Source: MGIIb-O2 sp964003245 (lineage in GTDB: Archaea > Thermoplasmatota > Poseidoniia > Poseidoniales > Thalassarchaeaceae). From it: a stretch of 21,680 nucleotides of DNA. The position numbers and the translations under genes were made by a program. The DNA is taken from positions 1 to 21,680 of the forward strand of contig CAXFIU010000022.1 in assembly GCA_964003245.1 (NCBI GenBank), written 5' to 3'. Below, piece by piece: positions 1-8,000 of the stretch. Each line of letters starts with the position of its first letter. Position 1 is the first letter of the stretch. Under the pieces are notes generated by a model. It was given only the letters and a program-made list of their open reading frames with translations, was not told the DNA's origin and did no database searches.

Positions 1-2784
1 CAATTAGAGGGTATTAATTTAGATTTATCAAATGCTCCAACCAGTCTTAAGAATAGTGTGGTAAATATTTCCAAAAGCATAGCTCCAGTAGCGTTCACCC
101 CCCATCCTCAATTTGAGTTTGAAACAACTAGTCACCTTAGATGGATTTCCCCTTCAATAATTAGTGAAGAAATTGATGATATTGAATTCGGAACAAGTGA
201 CAGTATACTGGATCTAATGTGGAATGTCGAGGTACATGTATTGAATCAATACTTGAATCATATTCCATATTCATCTGTAAATTTATCTTTTGATCAATTT
301 GAATCAGATTATTCCGCCACCTTGCCATATGAAGGAATTGATGTTTTGGGGCCATTCATTGGTAAAAGATGGACTCCAGTTAACAATTGGTCAAATGTGA
401 ATTATGTATACACGGGATGTGACTATGATTCTGTACATAATGATTCCAACTCATTTGAATTGAATACTGATATCTCGGTAGCATGTATCTTAGAAATTTC
501 TAATCAGGCACCGATTATTGTTTGGAACCAACCCTTTGATGATGAAGAGTTTGCAAGTGGTTCAGAAGTTATTTTTGATGCTAGCGATTCATGGGATCTA
601 GATAATGAATTAATTACATTTACATGGTCCAGTAGTATTGATGGTGAAATAACTGGATCTTGTGAGTCAGTTAGCTCTAATGATTCTGTAATAATAGCCA
701 ATGGAAATATTCAATGTCTCTCTGATGGAATACATCAGATTACTTTGGAAGTATGTGATACATCTAATAATTGTGCAATCGAGGCGCGTACTATTGAATT
801 GACAAATAGTCCTCCTTTACTAACTGTAGATACAACACCTGATATTTCTGCATGGGGAACGCTTTATCTCGGAAAAACAGCTTCTGTAAATATCGATCTG
901 ACAGGGACCTCTGACCCTGAAAATGATGAGTTAAGTTGTTGGGTTAAGGCATCCCATGAACAAAATGATACCTATCTCTCTGATTGCCCCGGTCAAATTA
1001 ACAAAACTTTCCCTCTTGCCCCTAATCAGTTTACAGTAACAGTTTATGCAACTGATGGGATTCATTCACCGGTTACTTGGACCTTCAATGTAGAATTATT
1101 CAATGAACTTCCTACAGCTTCCTTTGAGATAAGTAGGACAGGTCTCAGGTCTCAAGATATTCTTAGTTTGGATGGAACCAGTACGTTTGATCCTGAAGGC
1201 GATGAAATAAAATTCGAGTTTTGGAGCGATATTGACGGTTTAATACATTCAGGAATCACTCCTTCCGATTCAATTGAATGGTCTGGTACATTATCAAAGG
1301 GAGATCATTTGATTACTATGTATGCTAGTGATGATATACCCAATCATGCTGGAAGATGGACCTCATCGGAATCAACTTTATCAATTGATAATTCTCCTCC
1401 AGTAGCGTTAATTTCTTTCCCGTATAATGATTATTCAACTGACTCAGGATACCTAATACCATTCGATGCTTCCGGTTCGGGTGATTGGGACATTGCATGT
1501 GCAGATTTAGAAAATAGTACTGGTTTGATTTGTAATCATTTTTCTGATTCTAGTAAGGATTTAGTAAGTGTTTTATGGCAAAGTAACTTAATTTCTGAAC
1601 CAATAGGTAGTGAATGGAAGTTTGAGGCAAGACTACCAGCTGGAGAACATGAAATCTCATTAATCATAGACGATGGCGATGGAGGAAATGCTGAGTATTC
1701 AATTACAATTACTGTTGAAGAGGCTGCTCCTGTACTTGTCTTGACATCGCCACAAGAGAATATTGATGTTTATTCAAACTTACCTGTATTATTTGATTTC
1801 CGAGATTCTTTCGATCCCGACGGTAATGATTTCACCGTATCTGTCTTTTCAGATTTGATGGAATCTCCAATTCTTGAGAATAAAACTAATGATTATTGGT
1901 ACAATGATTACATACCAGCTGGTAATCATATGCTTTCATTTATACTAACCGATTCAACGGGTAAGGAATCTGTTCATTACCAAAATCTGAATGTTTTCGA
2001 AACATCTCCAGTTGCAGGAATTAGAGACTTCTCTGATGGTCAATATATTCCTCCCGGTAGAGAAATTATTCTCAATGCTTCTCCATCTTTCGATTATGAT
2101 GATGATATTATATTGTATGAATGGAGTCTTGGTGACGGCACATCAATTGGAGATAAGGAACAAATTTCGGTATATTTCCCTCCCGGTCCAGTGAGGATTA
2201 ATCTAATTGTTACTGATTCTAGAGGGGCATCTGACTCTATATCAATCAATCTGACTATAGGTGCTAGTTCACCCATCCTCTCGGAATTGAAAATTACTCC
2301 CAATTCATTGGTATTTAATGAGGTAAATTCTATATTTGTTACAGTCAAGTTAGATGATCTTGATGGAACAACTGGAACATTATTTTGTAAATTTAAATCC
2401 GGAGAAATTGATCGAGAGTTCCAATTAAGGGATGACGGTGCAGAAGGTGATTTAATTGCTGGAGACAATATATGGACTTTGCAGACTGCTTTGTTGATTG
2501 ATGATGGAGGTACAGCAAAAGTAGAAGTTTGGGCTATTGATGGAGAAATTGTTAGCCCGGTCCTAATCGAATTATTGCCGATTGAAAATGAAGAAGATAG
2601 AAATCTTGTTTCCTGGTTATTCTCAGGAGGGCTTCCACTATTGTTAGTAATGCTAACTATTTCAATAATTTTAGGGATGTTATACTCAATACGACGCCGT
2701 AAAGAATTAGCCAAGGATTTAGAAATGATAGAATCATGGTCAACATTTGATCCTAGAGAACTGGATGACGAGTTTAATGAATAA
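1..2784 (+). CDS. PKD/Ig-repeat surface protein with C-terminal membrane anchor (5' end cut off)
   Basis: A large extracellular protein, seen only in part: the frame is open without a stop from base 1, so the GTG at 58 is not a real start. Counting residues from 58, six or so PKD/Ig-like modules of about 90-110 residues begin near 148, 250, 347, 447, 556 and 649, each opening with a phrase such as N-x-x-P and carrying D-x-D-x-D or 'SxDPEGD' turns. The one at about 649-736 is the clearest PKD domain (WSLGDG). A module at about 737-835 has a 'DDGAEGDLIAGDNIW' turn like the choice-of-anchor X domain. A hydrophobic helix at about 852-874 is followed by RRRK and an acidic tail of about 30 residues, so the bulk lies outside the cell. 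The role is unknown; adhesion, surface-layer or polymer binding is inference. Its stop codon directly abuts that of the convergent glycosyltransferase gene. Confidence 0.85.
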   Translation, partial: QLEGINLDLSNAPTSLKNSVVNISKSIAPVAFTPHPQFEFETTSHLRWISPSIISEEIDDIEFGTSDSILDLMWNVEVHVLNQYLNHIPYSSVNLSFDQFESDYSATLPYEGIDVLGPFIGKRWTPVNNWSNVNYVYTGCDYDSVHNDSNSFELNTDISVACILEISNQAPIIVWNQPFDDEEFASGSEVIFDASDSWDLDNELITFTWSSSIDGEITGSCESVSSNDSVIIANGNIQCLSDGIHQITLEVCDTSNNCAIEARTIELTNSPPLLTVDTTPDISAWGTLYLGKTASVNIDLTGTSDPENDELSCWVKASHEQNDTYLSDCPGQINKTFPLAPNQFTVTVYATDGIHSPVTWTFNVELFNELPTASFEISRTGLRSQDILSLDGTSTFDPEGDEIKFEFWSDIDGLIHSGITPSDSIEWSGTLSKGDHLITMYASDDIPNHAGRWTSSESTLSIDNSPPVALISFPYNDYSTDSGYLIPFDASGSGDWDIACADLENSTGLICNHFSDSSKDLVSVLWQSNLISEPIGSEWKFEARLPAGEHEISLIIDDGDGGNAEYSITITVEEAAPVLVLTSPQENIDVYSNLPVLFDFRDSFDPDGNDFTVSVFSDLMESPILENKTNDYWYNDYIPAGNHMLSFILTDSTGKESVHYQNLNVFETSPVAGIRDFSDGQYIPPGREIILNASPSFDYDDDIILYEWSLGDGTSIGDKEQISVYFPPGPVRINLIVTDSRGASDSISINLTIGASSPILSELKITPNSLVFNEVNSIFVTVKLDDLDGTTGTLFCKFKSGEIDREFQLRDDGAEGDLIAGDNIWTLQTALLIDDGGTAKVEVWAIDGEIVSPVLIELLPIENEEDRNLVSWLFSGGLPLLLVMLTISIILGMLYSIRRRKELAKDLEMIESWSTFDPRELDDEFNE

Positions 2785-3516
2785 TTATTCAGGTCCCCAA
2801 GGTGTTTTTTGTTGAGTTAAACCTAGTCTATGTGTAAATAAGAATCTTAGATTTAGTAATCCATCACCCCATGTGTTAATCTCAGCCTCTCCAACACGTG
2901 GCCGATATGGTACGCTAACTTCTGCTGTATTCTTCTTACCTAGATATCTCCTTGCTCTAATTTTAAATTCTTGAGATAGCGGCATTCCATCATGTTTTGG
3001 CCTTACTCTTTCATCTTCAAAGATCGACTTTCTAAAAACCCACATTCCACTTTGAGAGTCATGTATTCCGTACCAATAGAGAATTGCCGCGGTTTTAGAT
3101 AAAACCCAGTTTCCAAATCCATGAAGTCCTGGCATCGAACCTTCCTCCGCTCGCTTTAATCTATCACAAGTAATCCATTTTAAGTCCTCATCGATTAATT
3201 TTTTAACAAGAGCAGGAACTTCTTCTCCCGGATATGTACAATCTGCATCCATTGTTACAATAATATCTCCTGGTGCCATTGCAAATCCTGTTTTGTATGC
3301 TCTCCCGTATCCTTTTCGAGACTCTAAATAGACATTAGCTCCTTCTTCTTCAGCTAATTCTCTTGTCCTATCTGTTGAGTTCCCATCTATGATTAAGAAG
3401 TCAATTTTTTCACACCAATCTCCTTTAGGTATCGAACGAATAGTATCTACTATTGCAGCCTCTTCATTTCTTGTAGGTATTACTACTGTAACATGGACGG
3501 GTAGTGTGTCAGACAT
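2785..3516 (-). CDS. Family 2 glycosyltransferase (dolichol-phosphate hexose synthase-like)
   Basis: A 243-residue GT-A fold enzyme expected to move a sugar from a nucleotide-sugar to a lipid or glycan acceptor. The N-terminus has the GT2 opening VVIPTRNEEA (11-20), then IDGNSTDRT (43-51) and the metal/nucleotide-binding DAD motif (90-92, in TMDADCTYP). A QSGMWVF segment near 155-161 resembles the acceptor-side loop of DPM1/AglJ-type polyprenyl-phosphate glycosyltransferases. There is no membrane helix, so it is probably cytosolic or peripheral. The start is ATG at 3516. It is transcribed away from the GT4 gene across a 103-base gap. Nearby surface proteins suggest a part in protein or lipid glycosylation, but the sugar and acceptor cannot be told from sequence. 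Confidence 0.85.
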   Translation of the reverse strand: MSDTLPVHVTVVIPTRNEEAAIVDTIRSIPKGDWCEKIDFLIIDGNSTDRTRELAEEEGANVYLESRKGYGRAYKTGFAMAPGDIIVTMDADCTYPGEEVPALVKKLIDEDLKWITCDRLKRAEEGSMPGLHGFGNWVLSKTAAILYWYGIHDSQSGMWVFRKSIFEDERVRPKHDGMPLSQEFKIRARRYLGKKNTAEVSVPYRPRVGEAEINTWGDGLLNLRFLFTHRLGLTQQKTPWGPE

Positions 3517-3619
3517 ATTCTCATATCTGCGACACTAATACATGATTTGAATCAAACTGTTATCAGTCCTGTATCCAATCTCTTGAAAACAGGTGAACTC
3601 AACGCAGGTACGATAGTGT

Positions 3620-4831
3620 ATGCACATCGCCATGTTGTCTGCTGAATATCCACCTCGCTGGGGAGGTATGGGGTCAACAGTTTTTCATCTTTCATCTGCC
3701 TTAGCTTCAAGAGGTCATCAAGTCACTATAATTACAAGAAATGGTGGAGGAAAAAATACGCCATCCATATCAGGAGTTGAAGTAATCTCAGTCGGATGGC
3801 TTAGGATACCAATGGAATTTACTAGGTCATATGGCCGTTCTGCTCTTCGAGCGCTCAAGAAATTGAATAAATTAAATCCAGTAGATGTCGTTCATTTACA
3901 TTGTCCAATGATTTCATGGAGTGAAAAACAGTTTCGTGATTGTAAAATGAATATAGCCCCTATAGTATCTTCATTACACGGGTCTTGGTTAGGAGAAAAG
4001 GACGGCCTTTTAACCGCTAAAGAACAAAAAGAAACTGCAGTATGGGCTAACCCAAATGATTTAGCGATATTATTGACATCTAGTAGATACGCTAAGTTTG
4101 AGAATCAGGCATTATCGGGCTCAGATGTTTGTGTAGCAAATTCCGAGGCAACTAAGAGAGATTTTCTTTCCCGATATTCTCCTCCTAATGATTGGAATTG
4201 TGAAGTAATTTATTGGGGTGTCGACACAGAAATGTTCACTCCTACCGAAAATCGGAATAAAGATTTCAGAAGTCGTTTTGGTTGTTCTGATGATGACATA
4301 TTATTACTTGCAGTAGGCCGTTTAGCAGCTAGAAAAGGTTATGGTTCACTATTGCAAGCCTTTGCAAATGTTAAATCTAATTTTTCTAATTGTAAATTAG
4401 TAATTGTTGGTCGAGGACATCTAAGAAAACGTCTTCTCAATCAAGCACATAGTCTCGGTATATCATCATCTGTTTACATTGAATCTAGTATGTCATTTGA
4501 AGAATTAGCAGAATTATTCAGAAATGCGGATCTAACCGTATATCCTTCTTATTATGAGGGTCAAGGTTTGATACCTCTCGAATCAATGTCTTCGGGTACT
4601 CCCGTTGTAACTGTTAATCATGGCCCATTACCTGAGATGGTGGATTCAGAAGTAGGTGCACTTTTTGATATGGGAGATATTAATTCAATGTCTGAAACAA
4701 TTTTGAAAGAAATTAGTGACAAGAAATCGTTACAAAAGAAGGGAGTCGCTGGCCGTAAAAAGGTACTTCAAAATTTCACATATGAGATTGATGCAGATAG
4801 TTTCATAGAAATTTATGAGCGAATTCAGTAA
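3620..4831 (+). CDS. Family 4 glycosyltransferase (GT-B fold)
   Basis: A 403-residue glycosyltransferase of the GT4 type, retaining in known members, using nucleotide-sugar donors. The N-terminal domain opens with MHIAMLSAEYPPRWGGMG, the usual glycine-rich acceptor loop, and has VVHLHCP at about 90-96. The donor domain has VGRLAARKG (232-240), the phosphate-contacting R/K loop, and the E-x7-E signature at E313 and E321 within EGQGLIPLE. No membrane segment is visible. ATG 3620 is the first start after an in-frame TAG at 3614. An AGGT at 3606-3609 could act as a weak ribosome site. The next gene follows 28-52 bases later on the same strand, so the two may be cotranscribed. Likely work is glycan or glycolipid assembly; the substrate is not predictable. 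Confidence 0.87.
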   Translation: MHIAMLSAEYPPRWGGMGSTVFHLSSALASRGHQVTIITRNGGGKNTPSISGVEVISVGWLRIPMEFTRSYGRSALRALKKLNKLNPVDVVHLHCPMISWSEKQFRDCKMNIAPIVSSLHGSWLGEKDGLLTAKEQKETAVWANPNDLAILLTSSRYAKFENQALSGSDVCVANSEATKRDFLSRYSPPNDWNCEVIYWGVDTEMFTPTENRNKDFRSRFGCSDDDILLLAVGRLAARKGYGSLLQAFANVKSNFSNCKLVIVGRGHLRKRLLNQAHSLGISSSVYIESSMSFEELAELFRNADLTVYPSYYEGQGLIPLESMSSGTPVVTVNHGPLPEMVDSEVGALFDMGDINSMSETILKEISDKKSLQKKGVAGRKKVLQNFTYEIDADSFIEIYERIQ

Positions 4832-4883
4832 TTAACGGGAAATCCTTCATCAGTCAGAAGTGCTCGGAGGGTTGGGGACGCGC

Positions 4884-5942
4884 ATGACATCTACGAAGGC
4901 ATTTAGAGGGATTCCAGTAAGTACAGTTGCAGATATTCTTGTGATTCTGCTTATCTCTATACTCGCAATTATCCATCTTAAAGCAGTTATTCAACCATTA
5001 GTAATAGCAACCTTGCTTTTCTTATTAATCCGACCTCCAGCTAATTGGTTAGAAAAGAGATTTGGACACCCTCTATTGGCATATGGTGGCCTATTAAGCA
5101 TAGTAGGTCTAGTGGTATTCTTTGCATCTCAGATTCTTTATTCCAATCTAACTGAATTTACAGAAGCTTCCACACAAGAAAGAATCACAGACGCATTCGC
5201 TGAGAAAATGACACGTCTTGAGAATCAAGAAATATTTGGTTACCAAATTGACACCTCTGGATTAACGGAGTTAATTAGTATCGATGTAATTACAACATTT
5301 GCGACAGATTTCGTAGGTTCAATTGCAGGATTTACGGCAAGCGCCGCCACAGTATTCATTTTCTTGCTATTTATTATTCTTGAAGCTGAGACTCTACCTA
5401 ATAGGATAAAGGCTGCTTATCCAGAGGAAGTAAGTCGTTTCAAGAAAATTGCTTCTAATTCTGGAGAGGGAATTAATACTTATGTCATTACTAGAGCTAC
5501 GGTAGCGTTTGGCCAAGCCGTAATTGCCGCAATAATTCTAAACTATCTTTCAATTCCTGGATGGTTTCTTTGGGCTTCAATAACTTTCTTTTTAGATTTT
5601 ATACCTTACATTGGGGCATTAATTTCTATGATTCCTCCAGGAATATTAGCTTTAATCTTGCTAGAACCAACAACCGCTCTAATTATGATTGGTCTACTAA
5701 TTGCTAATCAACAAGCTTGGGGCGCATTTGTTGAACCACAGTTAGCTGGACAGAGACTTGATATGTCTCCTATTGTTTTATTGATTTTAGTTTCATTTTG
5801 GGGATGGGCTTGGGGCCTGATGGGTGCAGTACTTGGAGTCCCACTTGCAGTAATAATGAAAATTGCTTTAGAAAGTGATCCTCGTACAAGGCCTATAGCA
5901 ATGTTACTTTCTCAAAACCCTACTCCGTATGAAGAGGAATAA
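4884..5942 (+). CDS. AI-2E/PerM family membrane protein (UPF0118)
   Basis: A polytopic membrane protein of about 350 residues with the AI-2E transporter/PerM arrangement: two or three helices near the N-terminus (DILVILLISILAIIHLKAV), a soluble stretch around residues 85-145, then a cluster of helices with the family's FIPYIGALISMIPPG block and a C-terminal helix ending in GAVLGVPLAVIMKI. Members have been linked to autoinducer-2 uptake or export, or to ion antiport; none of these can be assigned here. I chose ATG 4884 because a GGAGG lies at 4866-4870, although the 13-base spacing is long. A GTG at 4860 in the same frame would add eight residues. The gene lies just after the GT4 gene, and its stop TAA is immediately followed by the stop of the convergent TPK-like gene. 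Confidence 0.82.
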   Translation: MTSTKAFRGIPVSTVADILVILLISILAIIHLKAVIQPLVIATLLFLLIRPPANWLEKRFGHPLLAYGGLLSIVGLVVFFASQILYSNLTEFTEASTQERITDAFAEKMTRLENQEIFGYQIDTSGLTELISIDVITTFATDFVGSIAGFTASAATVFIFLLFIILEAETLPNRIKAAYPEEVSRFKKIASNSGEGINTYVITRATVAFGQAVIAAIILNYLSIPGWFLWASITFFLDFIPYIGALISMIPPGILALILLEPTTALIMIGLLIANQQAWGAFVEPQLAGQRLDMSPIVLLILVSFWGWAWGLMGAVLGVPLAVIMKIALESDPRTRPIAMLLSQNPTPYEEE

Positions 5943-6548
5943 TCAATTCTCAATAATTAGTGCCAGAATTCCATCTCCACTAATTGTTATTGGATTACCT
6001 AATCCTCTGTTATGAAGTCCTTTAGTTGACAACTCTAACTCTTCGTTAAAGATCTCCCATTCAGCACCTTTAATGCATAGATTTTGACATTTTGATAGAG
6101 CAAATACTGAAAAGACCCTATTCTCACTAATTTCAAACTTGAAACTACCTGATTTAGAAGTAATTCTATGAGTGGTAGAGTTTTGATGATATAGTCTAAT
6201 CACTAAATCTTCAGGTAACTCTGCCAGAGAGCCCCATACTCCTAGCATGTGCCCAGTATCTCCTCCATCAACTCCTAAGATGTCAAATTCTGAAAAACCT
6301 CTTTTTACTAATTCATTAATTGTTTTAGTCAAATCACTGGAATTTTGGTTTTCTAATAGAGTTGTTTTAGTTTGAGAATCATTATCGTGAATTGAATCTA
6401 AGTCCCCTAATATTTCTTTAACATTAAATCCCAGTGAGTTTGCCTTATTTCCTCCCCCATCAACTCCGAATAGTGGAGAAATTTCTCCTAAATTATCAAT
6501 AATTTCTTGACTTGGTAATTCGCCATTACACCAAAGAAAAGCTCTCAT
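5943..6548 (-). CDS. Thiamine pyrophosphokinase-like protein
   Basis: About 201 residues resembling thiamine pyrophosphokinase, which makes thiamine diphosphate from thiamine and ATP. Visible family motifs (numbered from ATG 6548) are VDGGGNKA in place of the usual ADGGAN, GDLDS at 48-52 (metal/ATP-binding acidic loop), QNSSDLTK at 68-75 (normally Q-x-x-TDL-x-K) and a C-terminal STKGL turn. The usual GGR-x-DH motif reads GGDTGH, so its arginine and aspartate are missing. This is either a divergent TPK or a relative acting on another alcohol. ATG 6548 sits 5 bases after the upstream gene's stop; a TTG at 6557 would overlap that gene by 4 bases. Either way it is the second gene of a tight two-gene unit with the M29-like protein. 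Confidence 0.75.
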   Translation of the reverse strand: MRAFLWCNGELPSQEIIDNLGEISPLFGVDGGGNKANSLGFNVKEILGDLDSIHDNDSQTKTTLLENQNSSDLTKTINELVKRGFSEFDILGVDGGDTGHMLGVWGSLAELPEDLVIRLYHQNSTTHRITSKSGSFKFEISENRVFSVFALSKCQNLCIKGAEWEIFNEELELSTKGLHNRGLGNPITISGDGILALIIEN

Positions 6549-6553
6549 TTCTA

Positions 6554-7588
6554 TCAATTCCTTCGAGCAATTATCTTTCCATCCTTTACTAAATCTACAT
6601 CTTTTAATTCAATTGTTGGTTTCAATATGACTCCTCTCATCTGTAAACCGATATTATTTTTACCGCCGTACGCCGAATTATCTCCTAAAATAAAATGAGC
6701 AGCACCACGAACTACCTGATCTTCAAGTAGATTTCCTATTACTTTAGCCCTCGAATTCATTCCAAATCCGAATTCTGCAACAGTTTTTACAATTGCTGCC
6801 TTATTTTTGTTTAGAGATTTACTAACTTCATCAAAAGTTGAGTTTATTTTTTCAGTAAAACTACTTTCAGAAATATTTGTAACAACTCCATTCTCGATTT
6901 TCATTATAATTGGTTCATCAATTATTTCCCCTTCCCAAGAACCATCAATTACAATCTGACCATTCATTGTTTCTTCCTTTGGAAATACAAATACTCTTCC
7001 TGATGGTAAATTCATTACCTGTCCAGGTCTGTTACAAATTCCATTATCATCAGTTCTCCATTTTGCCCCTATACTGAATGTAATATCAGTGCCTGCCGGA
7101 GAAGTTACTTTCACATCTCTCTTTCTTCTAAATAATGATGTAAATCCTGATAATTCTTTTTGAAGAGCGTTATAATCAGCAGTCATTCCACCAGTTGAGA
7201 ACATTTGTTCACTAATCCCTGGCATAGAAATAATTCTTGTTCTACCGGTTCTTGAGGCATTTATTCTTGCTTTAGTATGTGTCATCGAACTTTTTGTAGC
7301 TAAAATAACAACATCTTGTTTTCTCATTAATTCAGCAACATAGTCTGGAGGCTCGCTTCCTTTTTTATGAGATGTTGGCATCATCATCATGAGAGTTCTA
7401 TCAGTTACTTCTGCTGAGGCTTCATACAAAGATCTTCCAATAACAGAACTTTCAGGATCAGTGACTATTAGTATAGTCTCAAATGACCTTATTTGTAGAC
7501 AAGTACGTATTATAGAACGGGCAGAAGTCAACATAGATTCAACAAATTCTTCCGAACTTTCAATATCGTTTTCTCGGTTCTCGCTCAT
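6554..7588 (-). CDS. M29-family aminopeptidase homologue with substituted metal ligands
   Basis: A 344-residue relative of leucyl aminopeptidase/aminopeptidase T (COG2309, M29). The C-terminal half carries the family landmarks: NLPSGRVFVFP (193-203), AEFGFGMN (271-278) and AAHFILGDNSAYGG (296-309). From memory, active M29 enzymes use two Glu, two His, one Tyr and one Asp around two metal ions. Here E272, H298 and Y307 can be matched, but the Glu of the usual 'PxGEVFxxP' is R198, and the His and Asp of the usual 'HxDGV' are Q316 and R318. It may be catalytically dead, use one metal, or do a different reaction. ATG 7588 opens the frame. It is the first gene of the pair with the TPK-like gene and diverges from the plus-strand genes beyond a 400-base gap. 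Confidence 0.75.
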   Translation of the reverse strand: MSENRENDIESSEEFVESMLTSARSIIRTCLQIRSFETILIVTDPESSVIGRSLYEASAEVTDRTLMMMMPTSHKKGSEPPDYVAELMRKQDVVILATKSSMTHTKARINASRTGRTRIISMPGISEQMFSTGGMTADYNALQKELSGFTSLFRRKRDVKVTSPAGTDITFSIGAKWRTDDNGICNRPGQVMNLPSGRVFVFPKEETMNGQIVIDGSWEGEIIDEPIIMKIENGVVTNISESSFTEKINSTFDEVSKSLNKNKAAIVKTVAEFGFGMNSRAKVIGNLLEDQVVRGAAHFILGDNSAYGGKNNIGLQMRGVILKPTIELKDVDLVKDGKIIARRN

Positions 7589-7686
7589 CAGTTTTCGTCC
7601 CTACACAAGAGCCCCACTTCTTCAACACGACGATTGAGGACGTCAAATGTAAAATCTTCTTATTCTTTAGAAATAACCGAATATTT

Positions 7687-7710
7687 ACTAGATTTAGAGT
7701 ATTTTCTAGT
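7687..7710. promoter_or_regulatory. Short inverted repeat in the divergent intergenic region
   Basis: ACTAGA at 7687-7692 is repeated as TCTAGT at 7705-7710, separated by 12 bases. The pair lies between the M29-like gene start and the TATA-like box of the 59-codon frame, a position suited to an operator. Six-base arms can occur by chance in AT-rich DNA, so this is only a candidate. Confidence 0.2.
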
Positions 7711-7737
7711 CTGATGCACGTATGACTCAATTAATGA

Positions 7738-7748
7738 TTTATATTAAG
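7738..7748 (+). promoter_or_regulatory. TATA-like box of the 59-codon gene
   Basis: TTTATATTAAG matches the archaeal TATA consensus well. Its centre lies about 30 bases before the ATG at 7773. Archaeal transcription normally begins about 25-27 bases downstream of the box, so the transcript would start at or within a few bases of that ATG, giving a leaderless or nearly leaderless message. Confidence 0.5.
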
Positions 7749-7772
7749 TATTAATCACCAAATTGAATATCG

Positions 7773-7952
7773 ATGGATCAGGAATTGAACATACAACTCG
7801 CTGCGCTGATTTTTTTAGCCGGCACTCAAAGCCTCGGCTCCGCTGAAAGCGATGTAGCCGTTGAAACATCGACTGCCATGGATGATGAAGAATCTGAAGA
7901 GGTCGATCCGATAACAATTACCATGATTTCTAATCCTTCTAATATATGCTAA
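7773..7952 (+). CDS. Small secreted or membrane-attached acidic protein, 59 residues, unknown
   Basis: ATG to TAA, 59 codons, in a gap that otherwise holds no gene. The predicted protein begins MDQELNIQLAALIFLAG: a short hydrophobic core at about 9-17, then SLGSAES, which could be a signal-peptidase site after A24, then a strongly acidic stretch (MDDEESEEVD near 36-45) and a C-terminal cysteine. The N-terminus has Asp and Glu rather than the Lys/Arg usual in a Sec signal, which weakens the export call. Support for a real gene: a good TATA-like box at 7738-7748, GC-rich codon use unlike the AT-rich surroundings, and a position 48 bases before the lipoprotein ATG, so it could be the leader gene of that unit. 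I recognise no family. It could also be a chance frame or a gene remnant. Confidence 0.5.
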   Translation: MDQELNIQLAALIFLAGTQSLGSAESDVAVETSTAMDDEESEEVDPITITMISNPSNIC

Positions 7953-8000
7953 AGTCAATATACCAACTCATTCATAATAAATAACTAAGTGGACGATTTC

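Noticed and set aside
2094..2714. A 206-residue open frame on the minus strand inside the PKD protein gene
   Set aside because: It is fully antisense to a clear protein with domains and a membrane anchor, and its translation shows low-complexity Ser/Ile/Asn runs with no recognisable fold.
3517..3619. A shared promoter or riboswitch in the gap between the two glycosyltransferase genes
   Set aside because: I found no convincing TATA box, inverted repeat or conserved RNA fold by eye on either strand.
4860..4883. GTG 4860 as the start of the AI-2E-family gene
   Set aside because: No ribosome site precedes it, whereas GGAGG lies between it and the in-frame ATG at 4884; it stays possible but less likely.
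7389..7637. An 82-residue plus-strand frame opposite the start of the M29-like gene
   Set aside because: Mostly antisense to the conserved N-terminal part of the M29-like protein; no TATA box or ribosome site at its start.
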